Positions 22,743-33,733 of a stretch of 64,000 nucleotides of DNA are shown piece by piece; the first letter of the stretch is position 1; each line of letters opens with the position of its first letter. This stretch comes from Timema cristinae. Taxonomy: Eukaryota > Arthropoda > Insecta > Phasmatodea > Timematidae. Location: the NCBI GenBank assembly GCA_039000515.1, contig JBCFYV010009882.1, positions 107,154,821 to 107,218,820 on the forward strand. Direction: 5' to 3'. The position numbers and the translations under genes are program-made. The notes beneath the pieces were generated by a model, which saw only the letters and a list, made by a program, of their open reading frames with translations, did no database searches and was not told the DNA's origin.

Positions 22743-25700
22743 CATGGTTCCTACAGTATTTGTAAAAAAATTCTCCCTAACTTTTCTCTGACTATTTTCC
22801 CGAGTTCCCTGACCAATTTCTCATAAAATTTCTACTATAACTTTACGATACTATAAATGTGAAAATATTAATTTAATTACATTTATTTCGGCCTCCCCCT
22901 CCCCTACAGCCGAACTTGCCTCACCTCTCATGGAAGAATAAGAAAGCAGACGTCTTGCCAATCAGTTCATGGAAAATGATGGAAAAATAATTAAATATGT
23001 CTAACCCTATCAAAAAGTTGTAACAAACTTGATTCACTTTGGTATCATGTGCAGAAATACGTACTAAATAACAGGCCACTAAGACCATACTAGAAAGTTT
23101 GGTATCATTACAGTCTTATTTTACCTAAACTGTACATATCCTGAACTGAATAGCTCACAACAGGAGGAACTGTGTCTGCTTTCATATTATTCATGTCTCA
23201 AGTCAATTTTCTTTTTATTAAAATTATCAAAAGTCATAAAATAAGATACTATGCTATATTAATAAAGTGAAGTTTGTTTCTTCTTCAGTTCTTGCAACTC
23301 CACTTCTATTGCTTCTCGTTTCTCTTCAGTGTTCATGATTTTTTTTTTCCCTTCTAAATCTTTAACTTGTATATCTAATTTCCTCTTTTATGCCTTCTTC
23401 TTGTCTTCTTCACTTCTTTCCTGCTTCTTCATCTCTAAGTATTCATGATAGCGTTTCTGAGCACCTCTCACATAATCCAACATCTTTTTGCTAATGTGTA
23501 TATTTTTAATCCCTCCTGCTTCTTGTATCTCATCATGAATGTGACGCTGTGCAATGACTATTTTTTCATGCATATTTTACATCAGTAAAGATTTATTGAC
23601 TGAAAAACCACCTTCAACAGTTGCATTCCCATGCGACAAGACAAGGAAAATCTTTATTACTTCCTAAAAATGTTTGTAGTTTGCATCTCCTATTAGAAAG
23701 CTACCATAAATAGTGTCAAGTCCTACTTCATCACTAAACTGATCACAAGGACGAAATATTTCTTGAAGCTGAGATTTGTTGAGGTTGCAAAAATGCAAGT
23801 ATTCTTTCTTGGCATTTTCAGCCAGAACATCATTTATGATGTTGGCATGGTTGAGTTCCTCAAAAAGAAAAGAAAATCTCTTCTGGCCCAGTTGAGGTGA
23901 ATGTTGAATAACATAAGGATCCAATGAAGACAAACCTCTCACAGCTTTCTGTTTTAAGGGACTTCTTTCTTGTAGTTTTGCAATCATGGTGGTTAACATA
24001 CTGCGACACTCGTGTATAAATTCTAGTTTTTGTCTTTCTGTTACTGTGATTGCAGTTTCTCCTAACAAACGTTTTGTTGCAAATCCTACATCAATATTTT
24101 TGCTAAGGATCAAATTTTCTGATTTTTTTGTGTCGATAGACAGTAACTTTGGACCCGTGCACTTAAACAGATCAGGTTTCACGCAACGATTCATAAGGTA
24201 TCTTAGAAGTTTCTCTACAGCTTCAAAAAGATATGGAGTCATTGGTTTTGATGTCTGGAACCGTTGCAGGAAAGGCTGCAATTGTCTTGCAGAAAGCTAG
24301 TTTAAACTTTAGGAATGGATCACAGGCTGCTCTTTTCAGTGTCTCTACAGGTTTTGTTTTAGGAAGTTTTGCTTCTTTGAGAAACTTAACAACATGGTCC
24401 CAAATTTGTAATGCCATTTGAGAGAACTTTGCATTCTCTAGCCACTGCACATCACAGAACTTCAATGTAAAAGATGCACATCCTGTCAACTGGGTAAACA
24501 ATGCTCGACGAGCTGGAGAGTCAGTGAACAGGTAGTACATGTGACGCAATAAGCTACTTATATCCCAATCAACAGACTCCACTCCTGTTCTCAAGGAACC
24601 ATGAACAACATGAAGCCCACATGTTCCCAGATTTAGCAAACTACATACTTCATTGTCTGTGACAGATTTGATGTGTTCCTGAAGAAGTGTTATAAACTTT
24701 AAATTGACATTTGAGCCATCCAATGAAACTTGTATCAACTTAGAGAGTGGAAGAGGAGAAATACCATCCAGAAAATGCTTCAGTAATTCTTCAGTGGTGC
24801 TCCTATTGAAAAACACACTGTTTAAGTAACGACTGATGACTTTATGATTTTCCTTGGCCCAGAATCTTATTACAATGTCCATTTGTCCTGTTTGAATAAC
24901 TTTATTCAACGCTTCATCAAAACAAATTACAAAGTTGTTACATGATTTTAGGCGGTCCAGTAAATTGTTATGAAAGAATGGAGCCAAGCCATGCACAATG
25001 AAGTATGCAGCCTTGTCTCCACCAAGGGTAAAGGCATTGGCAATGGAACACTCGGGAAACATCAACTGAAAAATTGTACTTAAATTATTGCACCAATTGA
25101 AAGACATTTTTTGTAAACAACTTGCATAGCCCAAATTACTTTCGCTTTAGTTATATCATCTTTTATAACAAAAGTGTTATGGTTTCTTCGAGGCATTACA
25201 CTAATTTCACTTTTGGCAACAGCTTCCTTCTGCGGCTTTACGATTTACGATGAAACAGAAAAACTCTTCGAGTAACCAGCCGAGTCACCACTAGGTAGAA
25301 TGTATTTGTGTGCCAAAGATTCTGTTGAAACAGGGGAGCTCAATGAACCTGAATCACTTGACTTTTTTGAGAAAAAAGTCAACTGAGAGCGTTGATTTGT
25401 CAAAGTTTCAAGAGTTTTGATATGAGTTGGTCCTTTTGCACGGGAAGCTAATGCTTGCTTTCCCATATTACTTAGGTCTGTAATTTTTTTGCACACTTTA
25501 CAAAATGCCTGCAACTTATTACTTTCAACGCCACTGATCCAGTATGAGAATTCAGGAAAATTCTCTGGGCTTAGCAAAGAGCTGGTTAAAAACAGTTTTT
25601 TGTTAGACATTGCCGTTGTAGCCTAATCAGTCCTAATTCACTGTATCCAACGATAATGATGCCAAACCTTGAACAAGAACCAAAACAATGGATCACTAAA

Positions 25701-25976
25701 ATTAAAAGAATTGTCATGTGCAGGCCAGGAGATTTCTGAAATAAAATGCTACCAAAACTTGTGTTACAGCAAGTTTGAGCATGGTAAGTGCCCCTCAGCT
25801 TTCTTCATTGGGGCAGTGGCTTATGACGCAGTAAATACGAAAAAGATTTTCGTTGTTTTTTTCTAAGTGTGACATGAATTGTCATTTCCCTGACCTTTTT
25901 AAAGCTTCCCTGACTTTCCCTGACTATTATTTTTTCCCCCTGACTTTCCCTGACTTTCCAGACTGTAAGAACCCTG
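22743..25976 (-). mobile_element. hAT5-like transposon with 5-bp duplication
   Basis: A 3234-bp element with inverted ends CATGGTTCCTACAGT (left) and, from the right, CAGGGTTCTTACAGT. ACTTG flanks both sides (22738-22742 and 25977-25981). Classical hAT makes 8-bp duplications; a hAT5 lineage with 5-bp ones is recognised. The right end carries six copies of CCCTGAC within about 100 bp (25885-25980), and the left end has further copies, a likely transposase-binding array. The gene inside reads on the minus strand and is broken. It lies in the intron between ATP7 exons I and H. Confidence 0.85.
23388..25610 (-). pseudogene. hAT transposase, broken by stops and frameshifts
   Basis: Starts MSNKKLFLTSSLL with a BED-like finger (FCKVCKK..H at 25500-25430). 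A stop follows at about 25245. The core resumes as LMFPECSIANAFTLGGDKAA and FVICFDEALNK (the conserved Asp region), runs to CKTIAAF and shifts frame near 24265. It continues PFLQRFQTSKPMTPYLFEAV, ERSPLKQKAVRGLSSLDP, a stop near 23670, then LSHGNATVEGGFSVNKS, the equivalent of the dimerisation motif, another stop, and HIHDEIQEAGGI. Order and motifs match a full transposase of about 650-700 aa. Two frameshifts and at least three stops make it inactive. Confidence 0.85.
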
Positions 25977-26245
25977 ACTTGTAATTATGAGTTGATACAA
26001 AAAGGTTGTCAATAACTCCTTGAAATTTGTAGTATGCTGATTTTTAACCAATATATTGCCCTGCATAACCCAAACAATTAATAAGGATGATAATAACTAT
26101 CAATTTAATTTGAAACTTCTCTTTTTAAGTGCCTCTAACCATTAGTAATGGAAAACATTTTTAAATATATTCTTACACTGACTAAATTAATTGAAATACC
26201 TATTCAACTTAAACCAATGACTTAGTGAGCTAAAGGAACTATTAC

Positions 26246-26405
26246 CTGAAGCTATTGGATGTTCACTGTTTATTTCTGCAGTTCCCAGTATTGCTAGAAG
26301 TTTTGTTAATGAACATTTTTCCTCATCCACAAAGAGGCAAATACGAGAAACCATTGGTGTTCCATGTGTCAAAGTACCAGTTTTATCAAAAACGATTGTC
26401 TTGGC
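26246..26405 (-). CDS. ATP7: ATP7 exon H (phosphorylation domain, DKTGT)
   Basis: A 160-bp exon starting [20 protein letters not shown] and ending [10 protein letters not shown]. The Asp of DKTGT is the residue phosphorylated in each transport cycle. SEHP carries the His that helps position ATP; its human counterpart in ATP7B is a frequent Wilson disease site. Acceptor TTTTACAG and donor GTAATA are canonical. Phase 0 in, phase 1 out. Confidence 0.98.
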
Positions 26406-27149
26406 CTGTAAAAGCCAAATAATTTACACATATTACTAGTGTAAAATACATATGTGATTATTGAAAATAAATTAAAACCCAATTTAAAAAATGTATTTAC
26501 AAGGTCTTTCAATTAGATAACCTAGAGCAAAATAAGCTATAGATAATGCTTGCAAATCCTATTAGGTCAAACATAAAAATTCTGTAAATGTCGTTTTCAT
26601 CTTGGCATAGTTTGGCCATGCCATCGGGCAATTCTGGTAATTGTGCTATATTTTATTTCAGAGATCGTTTCTATTCATCATCATTATTATGTTTTTGTTA
26701 AGACCGCAATACACGTCACTGTGTGAGAGATGATACCCGATATAATTTTTCACTTTGTAGTGACAGGCCTGTAGCTGCCACTATGAAACATGCTCGGAAC
26801 AAGTGTGTTGGTCGACACTGACCAAACAATAGACATTGCACCAGTTCACATGTTTTCAATCTAACCTAACCTAAATACCTTAACCATAAATGACACTCAT
26901 CACTCTTCTGTATTCCTTCATCCTCTTATCCATTGTCCTTTTTAGTTTTCCCCAAAATCCTCTCTTTTTCTTTATCAGTATATTTTATTCTCTCTCTCTT
27001 TCTTTTATCTAATTTTATCTTACTTCTTTTTCATTCTTTTTTAAAATCTGTTCTATTTCTTTTACCTGTCTATTAAATAAATTAAACTAAAGAAATTGAT
27101 GGTTCAGTCAATTACCATTTTAATTTGGAAACCTATTTTAGAGCCCTAA
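26406..27149. other. ATP7 intron, no recognised gene
   Basis: Includes CTAACCTAACCTAAATACC at 26861-26879, a short run related to the insect telomere unit, and a CT-rich stretch 26935-27065. No exon or element is supported. Confidence 0.4.
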
Positions 27150-27725
27150 TGACGAGGGGCGGTGCAGCAGGGGTAGCCGCCTTGGGCGAGGAACTGAAGA
27201 GGGTGCCATAAAGACATATTTTTTTATAGATGTAAAAATTATTTTAGTTTTGTAATATGCAAATCTTAGCAATATATGACTGTAGAAGAGTTAAAGGTTA
27301 TTACACAACACTTATCAAATAAATATAACTGTTGAATTATAATTAGAAAAAGTTTTTTGGCAGTTCTGTCAATAAAAAAAGATATTGCTAAAAACACTAA
27401 CCATGAAAACATAATAAAATAGTTTGCTGTTGTTAAATCTAGAAAGGTGCATTTGTAAGTAAAAAATCATTCTGTTAAGCATATTTTTAAACAAATATTA
27501 ATTGTACATAATCTTTCATTTGTTCATATGTAATTGAGGTAGTAAATTAATTACAAATAAAATTTATTCTTCATTCAAACTATTTACAATGTTTTTTTTC
27601 TCTTCTACAACCCCTAATGAAGCTCATATAATCACCACAGGATATTGAATAGGATTACTAATATAAGTTATGTTTTAATGAAAGATACAAGGCGCCAATA
27701 CCTCTAGCTACGGCCGAGCATGGAA
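27150..27725. mobile_element. Non-autonomous DNA element, copy 1 of a dispersed family
   Basis: Region bounded by GGGGCGGTGCAGCAGGGG on the left and, from the right, an imperfect counterpart CTCGGCCGTAGCTAGAGG; both go on to GCC-CCTTG. The inner part (27395-27690) has a close inverted copy at 56285-56580. No coding potential. Ends are approximate and no target duplication is clear. Confidence 0.55.
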
Positions 27726-28048
27726 GTGACTCTGAATAGTTGAAATGAGCAAGAAATTTGGAAAAGTTTTTTTATGAATAAGATTATTAATTTGGAATGG
27801 GTATATAAAATATTGTTAAGTGGTAAAACATAATATATTATATTAAAGTACTATGACATAACTAACATATAAATGAGAACCATGAACTTACATATAACAA
27901 AATCAGTTTGCAATCATAGGGTGGATGTAGAAACCATTATTAACATGGAAAATACTAACATTTGAATGGAAAAATACTAATTACTAATAAGATGTAAGAC
28001 AAGAACAGTGAACTTTTTTTAACATTTCTTAATTATGTAATAGTGTAC

Positions 28049-29705
28049 TGTGTGGCAGGGTCCAACACCCAACATGTCATCACCTCCCGAGAAAATATGC
28101 GTGGGTCATTGCGTCAAATAGGCCTCAGTGGGACTCTTGGTATCAACACAAAAATAAAGACTCGCAAGAAAAAGAAAGGGAATGGACGTTTTTCTCTTTT
28201 CCGCCCCATTTCCCTCTTCCTTTACCCTACCCATGAAGTGCTCTCCAGGGAAGGTTGCCAAACGTGCAACTACTCACGGAACAAGAGGACATTGAGTGGT
28301 TGAACTATGACATGGTACCATGTGATTCTACCCGTTCTCCTGGTCAACTAGTCTACACCCCCCACCTTTTAAGAAAAATTAACAAAACACACAGTATGGC
28401 ACTCTCGGAGGGCAAATCTCATTCAAGGTAGACATCTAGTCATATAAGCAAATTCACATTTCGATTTTAGTTAACTTGTAACACTAAAATCTTTTCAAAA
28501 TTCTCTTTGGGCAGTTGAAACCATAATCTGCTCGTTTTAGGAAGTTCTTAACGTTCAGAACATTTGTCGTTTTATGTGTGCTGTAGGTCACTATTTCATG
28601 TATGTTTTTCTAGATAGTTAACAAGATAGTTAATTGCTTCTAGGATGGTGGGCTTGGTGAAATAGCACCTTCAAATGGGGATAGTGTTTGAGGGTAATAT
28701 TGTATTACCTTGTTTGCGAGTGTAAACTATGATTGGTTTTAATCCAGGGTTTATTATCGTTAATTAGGGGACAACTAATTAACTTCAATTGTTTGTTTTT
28801 ACATTTAGTAACTCTGTTAGTCACGGATTGAAGGTTCGCTCTGGTGGTACTACAGAGCTTGTATCCTATTTAAGCCCTTTGGGCGCGTACATCTAGGATG
28901 TGTTAGGAGTTAAGGTGTCTTCACGTTGCGTGAAACGAGTCATAATATTATGTTTTGTCTTTTATACAATGACATTTTTCGTGCAATAATTGGATCTCTG
29001 TTGTAATGTTAGCACCTATGAAAAGACTAGAATCTATTTCCTAAGGGTATAAACTTTTTTTTTTAAGGGATTTGTAGAAAGGTTCGCTTGACTGTTGTGA
29101 ATCTAGCGTTAGTCATTAATGGTATTTTATTTTCTTGCTTTCACTGTCGGTTGATGACAACGTACATTTATGTAACGGCTTCATGCCTTTGATTTATTTG
29201 GTTTAGAGAATTATTGTGAGAAGGATATTATATTATTATGATTTGGTTCAGGTCTCAGGACAATTAGTTATAAAACAACGCCCTGCCGATTTTTCCCAAT
29301 CAGATAGGAACTGAGGCCATTGTTATTTGCTCTTAGTTGTTCATTTATGTATATCAACTTACTTGTTAAACATTTTACTTTGTAGCATGGGATTGCTTAT
29401 GATTTAAAAGATTTATGATAAAAAAAAACTGGTCAGAGTTTCATCTTTCTGTTTACCCTATTGGCTCATAAAGCATTCCTATCTAATAATTAAATCTGTT
29501 TAGACTGTATCTAGCAAGCATATATAGGATGAGTGGTAAATTATATCTGGGGAGTTTAAGAAACATGGAAGGTTTACAGGCTCAGTGTTTAATCGGGTCT
29601 GGCTGATTAGAATATATCCTAATAAATAATAGAGTTAGTTATTTATTAATTATTTGTACACGAGTGTTAGCTATAGAGAGTTATATTTGAGACTAGGCTG
29701 TGACA
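28049..29705 (+). repeat. Possible solo LTR
   Basis: A stretch that begins TGTGTGGCAGGGTCC and ends CTGTGACA, so it has TG...CA borders. It contains a TATA-like TCCTATTTAAGCCC (28862-28876) with GC-richer sequence just after, and an AATAAA at 29619. It has no protein-coding frame. This layout suits a single LTR of about 1.65 kb, but I see no matching second LTR and no clear short target duplication. It could be unrelated intron DNA. Confidence 0.3.
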
Positions 29706-30041
29706 GTCAGGAGAGGGTGCAAATGTTGACTATGCATAAGATATGATTGTGTATAAATAAGAAATTACTCGTAACACATACATAATAATTTTCATAGGTA
29801 ACAAATTGAAGGGATTGTACAAAACAAAGACCACACTTTATCAAATCAGTATGGCAGTTTGAGAGAGCCAAAATAAGTAGAACTATATAGATAATATTAT
29901 ATATTGACCCATTAATTTGTCCACACATCCCATTGGGAATACTTCTGGGAAAACATGTGTAAGAAATTATTTTGATAGAGAGAGGATATTTTATATGCTA
30001 TGATATTATACAAAAATCTGATTAAGGATCAACAGACTTAC
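29706..30041. other. ATP7 intron, no recognised gene
   Basis: AT-rich intron up to the exon G donor. Nothing supported. Confidence 0.4.
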
Positions 30042-30239
30042 TTTATGTGCATTTTCTAATGGTTCTGCACCTTTGATTAAAATTCCATTTAAAGCCCCAA
30101 CTCCTGTACCGACCATTACAGCTGTCGGTGTGGCCAAACCTAGAGCACATGGACAAGCTATAGCCAAAACACTTAGTGCACATCGAAAAGCGTATTGAAA
30201 TATTATTTCTTCCCGATTAAAACCAATAATGTCTTCTTC
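30042..30239 (-). CDS. ATP7: ATP7 exon G (copper-channel helix, CPC)
   Basis: A 198-bp, phase-0 exon. It encodes [20 protein letters not shown], then [20 protein letters not shown] and [19 protein letters not shown] in the sixth helix carries copper through the membrane; the two Cys are present. Acceptor TAATTTTTCAG and donor GTAAGT are strong. The last residues lead directly into DKTGT in exon H, as in all ATP7 proteins. Confidence 0.98.
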
Positions 30240-31226
30240 CTGAAAAATTAAAAGATAAATTAGTATATCCTTATTAAAACTACATTAAAATGTAAAGACA
30301 AGTGATTCTTGCTAAATATGAAATAATGAAATTATTAAGACCAACATCAAAATTAAATACTACTTCAATGTGTCCAAATTTGAAATTCAAGGTTATCAGT
30401 TGTTTAGTTTTTAGGAAAGGAAAGATAATTTCAAATTTTGAACCAAAAAGGTGAAACTGGTGAAACTATTGTGTTCGAATTTTCAACTCCCCAGCCTAAG
30501 TGTGTGGAATGCTGAGACTAATATTAGCAAGTCCTGGAATATCTACACTGTGTATGAAATGATCATTAAAAAACCCTCTAATTCTCGGCTTCATTTCAAA
30601 GGGCACAAAGTGCTATCTACAACTACTTGACTTCTAGAAGGCAATGAAGTTGATTTGGGCAACTCCATGTTAAATTAGTTATTTTATGTTAACTTAAGGA
30701 CCATTTGGTGGCCAAACATTTGATATATGTAAAATAATCATCATATATGTAATGGAGATTACTATATTTTTGAAAAATTTTAGTACAAAAAACATATATT
30801 TACTAAATAAAGTTAAAATCATATTTATAAATAACTTATTTCAGCTTTATCGTGGATCATATGTGAACATATTTCACAACATTTACACACATATGAACAT
30901 GCACCCATACTTCATTGTAGAAACAGTCCCACTTTATAAGCTTTATATGAGCCTCAGAAACTTAAGCATCAAGACAGTTGACCGGTCTCCCGGTATGTTG
31001 TGAGAAAATTTCCCAAACTAGACTCTGCCTCTTTTTTTATCAATGATGTCTCCAGTGTTATAAAACAACTCTACATTTGTGCAAATATACCATTTGGAAG
31101 GTTTTTTCGGTGTAAAAACTTAGTAAATTCATCAAGATACCATAAGCTTCCAAAAATATTAACCTTATAATACCACACCCTTTCAGAAAATAAACCAATA
31201 TTTGATGTGCCTCCTTGTAAGTATAT
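30240..31226. other. ATP7 intron, no recognised gene
   Basis: AT-rich intron with an 83-codon frame (30752-31003) that has no recognisable domain and biased AT codons. I treat it as chance. Confidence 0.4.
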
Positions 31227-32149
31227 GGGGTCGTCCATAAACCATGTAACGCCTTTTTCTTAACTTTTTAGACCCCCCCCCCTTCCCCTCATGTAGACAT
31301 TTAGCCTAGCCTCCCCCCCCCCCCCTCCTGTGTTAAGTAACTTTTCTCACCAAGAATGAATGTCATTTTTTTCATAAGGAAATTTTGTGATACTAAAGGA
31401 GGGATTCTGATTTAATACTTATTAAAATCCATTTTAAATCCTGATTATAAATTATTTCAGAGAGTATTATTATGTTTAAAAGTGAGGTGGCCCAATGGCT
31501 AGATAATTTTATAATAAAGGAAATTGATAAAACTAAAGAAAAAGGAAAAATAAACTACTAAGAATAAATTTTATGAATGAAGAAAGCCCACCTGGGGAAA
31601 GAGGAAAAAATGTGGGAAGAATCCAATGCACAAAGGTGACATCTTCCTTTCTTCTGTCTTCTATAGTAGAAGTAGTCACACACACATTTTAACACAAATA
31701 TAATTATATTTCGGCATTGTTGCCTTTATCAAACACAAGAGGAGAGGGGAGTACAAATAACACAAACAATGAATTACTCTATTACTCCATGTATACAGAC
31801 AGACATAATGACGTCGAGCTCTAATTCCTCAGGTTCATGAGGAAAAACCTCTGCTATATTTATGTTGAGGATGTCAGGTTTGCGATCTGAATAAGAGCCG
31901 GACAGCACTACTATGTGCTGAGTAGGATGGCCCTTTTTTATAGTAGCGCTACATGATGATGTTAAAAGTGCCCACATCAAATACTTGACGCTGGGGGAAA
32001 ACAGCTTTCTTAATATTGTGCACTTTTTTATAGTCATATTATCATCATATAGAGAGCTATCTAAACAATTCTAGGCATACAACTTTTTTAAATTATATTT
32101 GGGATTAATTTACAATTTCCTTTTGTTAACGTATTATTCCTAGACTCAT

Positions 32150-32345
32150 GTTTCGTTCCAACATCGATCCTGGATCCTGGCTTTACTCTCAAAGAAGACT
32201 AGATGGCCAATGAAGTGGAGATCAGGTTTCGAATACCTGTTGGGTGATCCAGAGTGGTTTTTCCTAAATGGTTTTATATTCTCTCTCCAAGTTAATGAGG
32301 GTGGATTACCTCTAGAATTCTACCTTCCTCATTTTTAATCCATTA
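32150..32345 (+). repeat. SINE-A core copy, decayed
   Basis: Carries the B-box-like GGTTTCGAATACC and the shared core TTTTTCCTAAATGGTTTTA followed by a CTCTCTCC block and a TACCTTCCTCA block ending near CCATTAG. The 3' tail is missing. It lies inside the 31227-33733 element. Confidence 0.65.
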
Positions 32346-32399
32346 GATAAATATAATAAAAAATAACTATAAAAACTACAATTTGACTTTACCACCCTA

Positions 32400-32600
32400 C
32401 AAAATGTATACTAAAAAGGTAGAATTTTAAGGAAAATCTACCATGATTTGCATGGAGGGAGAGCGGGAAACCATTTAGGAAACGTAGCCCTCAGTAGATC
32501 TGACTGGTAATTGAATCCCATCTCCCCAACATCGGTTGTCTAGTCTACTGAGATAATGACAAATTAGGTAATGCGGCCACTGTAGCAGGTTAATAATAGT
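32400..32600 (-). repeat. SINE-A core copy, decayed, inverted
   Basis: In minus sense it reads GGGATTCAATTACC (B-box-like), then CGTTTCCTAAATGGTTTCCC and GCTCTCCCTCCATGCAAAT. It faces the copy at 32150-32345 head away, so the pair forms an imperfect inverted repeat. Confidence 0.6.
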
Positions 32601-33063
32601 TGCATTTATATACATACACACTAATTTATCAGAGGGAAAAGATATAGGCTTTAATTCATCTACCTTTTGAAAATAATTAATGATATTTGAAGCTTTACTT
32701 TTCCTAACATGCTGCTGGTACGAAGAAATAACACAATTGATAGACTCCTCAAAGTAGTCTTAAGATAAATGATGTACTTTTGCTTCTTTTCATTTCACTA
32801 CATCTTATTGAGACTCGTCCACGTTTTTTTTTTCTGTTTATTGCCTTTTATACACAAGCAATGAACAAGTCTCATTTTTTTGAAGAAATCATTTTTGTTT
32901 TTGTACAAACATAAGTGATTATTCATGGCCTATGTAAAAGAATGTGCAGTAGGAATCTAAATTATACTAAGACTCAACTACTCTTATAAATTAAGGCCGC
33001 TTTGACTGGCAGCTGTTATCCAAATAAAAGCATGTGAAGGGGTAAGTAGATTGGACAAATTTA

Positions 33064-33346
33064 CTATTATTATTATTTAGCACCGCGTCTTACTACCCGT
33101 TCGGGTTATACGCTCTTACGCTAATGTGTAATGGTAGGGTGATTGTGAGATGAAAATGAAGGACCTACAGTTTAACGTGGAATCCGAACCACGGTGGAGG
33201 CCTGGCATTCCCCACATTCACAAGATAACTTGTCAGAGGTGAAGGAAGAGTTTGGAAATCAGATAAATCTGTGCCAGGACCGAGGATTGAACCCCGGCCG
33301 CCAGCATAGAAGTCTGACACCTTACCCCTAGACCACCAGGTCACCG
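33064..33346 (-). repeat. SINE-B, full length, perfect 13-bp target duplication
   Basis: A 283-bp tRNA-derived SINE on the minus strand. The head has GGTGGTCTAGGGGTAAG (A box) and GGGGTTCAATCCTCGG (B box). The body includes GGCCTCCACCGTGG. The tail is CCCGAACGGGTAGTAAGACG, CGGTGCTAAATAATAATAAT. Flanks are TTGGACAAATTTA at 33051-33063 and 33347-33359, identical. It would be transcribed by RNA polymerase III and copied by a LINE. It sits inside the unclassified TIR element. Confidence 0.92.
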
Positions 33347-33733
33347 TTGGACAAATTTAAACAAGTATGGTGAGTATAAGCATATCACTGTCATGCCCAT
33401 GAATTTTATGTTTTTTCGAATGTGCTTGGCACTTGTAGTTTCAGGCAGACAATAAAACCTAGGTGCAATCAAAATATGAATAGACAAAAAGTAAGAGCTA
33501 AACTTGCATTTTCAATGCCACGGATATTCGGAAATTATCTATTAGTATGTTTATCAAAGGTGAAGACATGTACAATAATATTATTTTTCAACTTTAAAAT
33601 TTGAGTATAAGATCTGTGTTATGTAACACTTAAATGTACCACACCCTCCCCCCATATAACAGCATGTAAACCAGTAGAGCTCACCCAGCCCCCCCCCCCT
33701 CCTTAAAGCATTATGTGGTTTATGGACGACCCC

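Larger units (their letters stand above)
31227..33733. mobile_element. TIR element of unknown class
   Basis: A 2507-bp segment with long inverted ends. The left begins GGGGTCGTCCATAAACCATG and the right, read inward, GGGGTCGTCCATAAACCACA; 18 bases are identical and 23 of 26 match. C-rich or G-rich tracts lie just inside both ends. TAT flanks both sides, which may be a 3-bp duplication. No transposase is recognisable; an 87-codon minus frame (31774-32037) has no known domain. SINE copies at 32150-32345, 32400-32600 and 33064-33346 have inserted into it, so it is older than they are. Confidence 0.75.

Noticed and set aside
26861..26879. TAACC-type run suggestive of insect telomere repeat
   Set aside because: Only three units; such short runs are scattered through insect genomes and do not show a telomere or telomere fusion.
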